15,091 nt of DNA from an uncultured Clostridia bacterium (GTDB taxonomy: Bacteria > Bacillota_A > Clostridia > Oscillospirales > Oscillospiraceae), in the NCBI GenBank assembly GCA_946408145.1, contig CAMJQX010000016.1, forward strand, positions 1-15,091. The letters run 5' to 3'. A program made the translations under genes and the position numbers. Position 1 is the stretch's first letter; the number at the start of each line of letters is the position of its first letter. Below the pieces are notes generated by a model. The model was given only the letters and a program-made list of their open reading frames with translations, was not told the origin of the DNA and made no database searches. Below are positions 14,718-15,091 of this stretch, in pieces.

Positions 14718-15017
14718 TTATTCGATGGTCAGGATATCGGTAAAGCCCGTCACCTCAAAGATCTCCATAATGGTGTCGTTCACATGGATGATCTTCAGCG
14801 CGCCCTGCTTGTTCATGACCTTCTGGGTCGAAAGCAGCACGCGCAGGCCCGCCGAGGAGATATAGTCCAGCTTCTCGAAATCCAGCGTCAGTTCCTTCAC
14901 GCCGTCCAGAGAGGCCTTCAGCTCCTTCTCCAGTTCGGGGGCCGTAACGGTATCCATCCGCCCCTCCAGCGTGAATACGGTCTTTTCGCCTTCCACGGTT
15001 TTGTTGATGTTCAGCAT
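14718..15017 (-). CDS. STAS-domain anti-sigma factor antagonist-like protein
   Basis: This 99-aa single-domain protein of the SpoIIAA/RsbV type matches the normal family length. The phosphorylation-loop motif is LDYISSAGLRVLL with Ser54/Ser55, preceded by EGRMDTVTAPELE and followed by VTGFTDILTIE. In characterised systems the unphosphorylated form binds a HATPase anti-sigma factor, a kinase phosphorylates it and a PP2C phosphatase restores it. Here the likely partners are the HATPase of the three-domain fusion and perhaps that of the MATE fusion, with the operon's PP2C protein as phosphatase. It is the first gene of the operon inside this window and has a strong AAGGAGG 8 nt before the ATG. 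No promoter is visible in the 74 bp to the window edge. Confidence 0.93.
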   Translation of the reverse strand: MLNINKTVEGEKTVFTLEGRMDTVTAPELEKELKASLDGVKELTLDFEKLDYISSAGLRVLLSTQKVMNKQGALKIIHVNDTIMEIFEVTGFTDILTIE

Positions 15018-15091
15018 TTTGGTTCCTCCTTATGTTGGTTCTGTTTCTCTTCTTTTTTATGTCACAGGACCCGGGATCGACCCCGGCAAAA

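Noticed and set aside
15066..15091. tRNA T-arm-like sequence (GGTCGATCC between G/C-rich arms) at the right edge
   Set aside because: Only a 5-bp stem with a 6-nt loop forms, the canonical loop length and T54 are absent, and no acceptor stem or CCA follows. It is at most an edge fragment of a hairpin.
15018..15091. Promoter for the nine-gene operon
   Set aside because: CATAAA could be a -10, but no -35 lies at a suitable distance. The operon may begin beyond the window.

Overview
The window is about 15 kb of high-GC DNA with every recognisable gene on the minus strand. The gene types suggest a high-GC member of the Clostridia (Firmicutes), perhaps a gut commensal: strong AAGGAGG-type ribosome binding sites, a LAAC lipobox lipoprotein, SpoIIAA/SpoIIAB/SpoIIE-like signalling domains, and an arginine deiminase beside a TIGR00300-type protein. 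The taxon is inferred from style and not proved.

Region 1 (right-hand side, about 15017 down to 2929; transcribed right to left) looks like one operon of nine genes. Gaps are under 80 bp, there are two 11-bp overlaps, and an intrinsic terminator closes it at 2929-2965. In order of transcription the genes are: a stand-alone STAS anti-sigma-antagonist-like protein; a 686-aa lipoprotein ending in four cystatin-like repeats; a membrane receptor with a HAMP domain and a SpoIIE-type PP2C phosphatase; a three-domain STAS / APH-like kinase / HATPase fusion; a PHP phosphoesterase; a seven-helix DUF218 protein; an MscS channel with an unusual C-terminal domain; a MATE transporter fused to an anti-sigma-type HATPase; and an alpha/beta hydrolase.

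The components are those of a Firmicutes partner-switching pathway (phosphatase, antagonist, kinase/anti-sigma), but the window contains no sigma factor. Instead, the HATPase module is fused to a membrane transporter, and a degenerate relative of it may be fused to a mechanosensitive channel. My working hypothesis is a partner-switching system that gates membrane transport directly, with input from an extracytoplasmic sensor domain and a secreted cystatin-repeat lipoprotein. This is inference from architecture.

Region 2 (2896 down to 1) is a second transcription unit. It has its own promoter, a probable ArgR/AhrC box, arcA (arginine deiminase), a TIGR00300/LOR-SDH-domain probable ornithine cyclodeaminase, and a truncated Gate-domain membrane protein that runs off the left edge. 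It reads as an arginine-catabolism unit leading toward proline. The citrulline-to-ornithine enzymes (arcB, arcC) are not in the window.

No tRNA, rRNA, CRISPR array, insertion sequence or phage gene was seen. No stretch longer than 300 bases lacks a gene.
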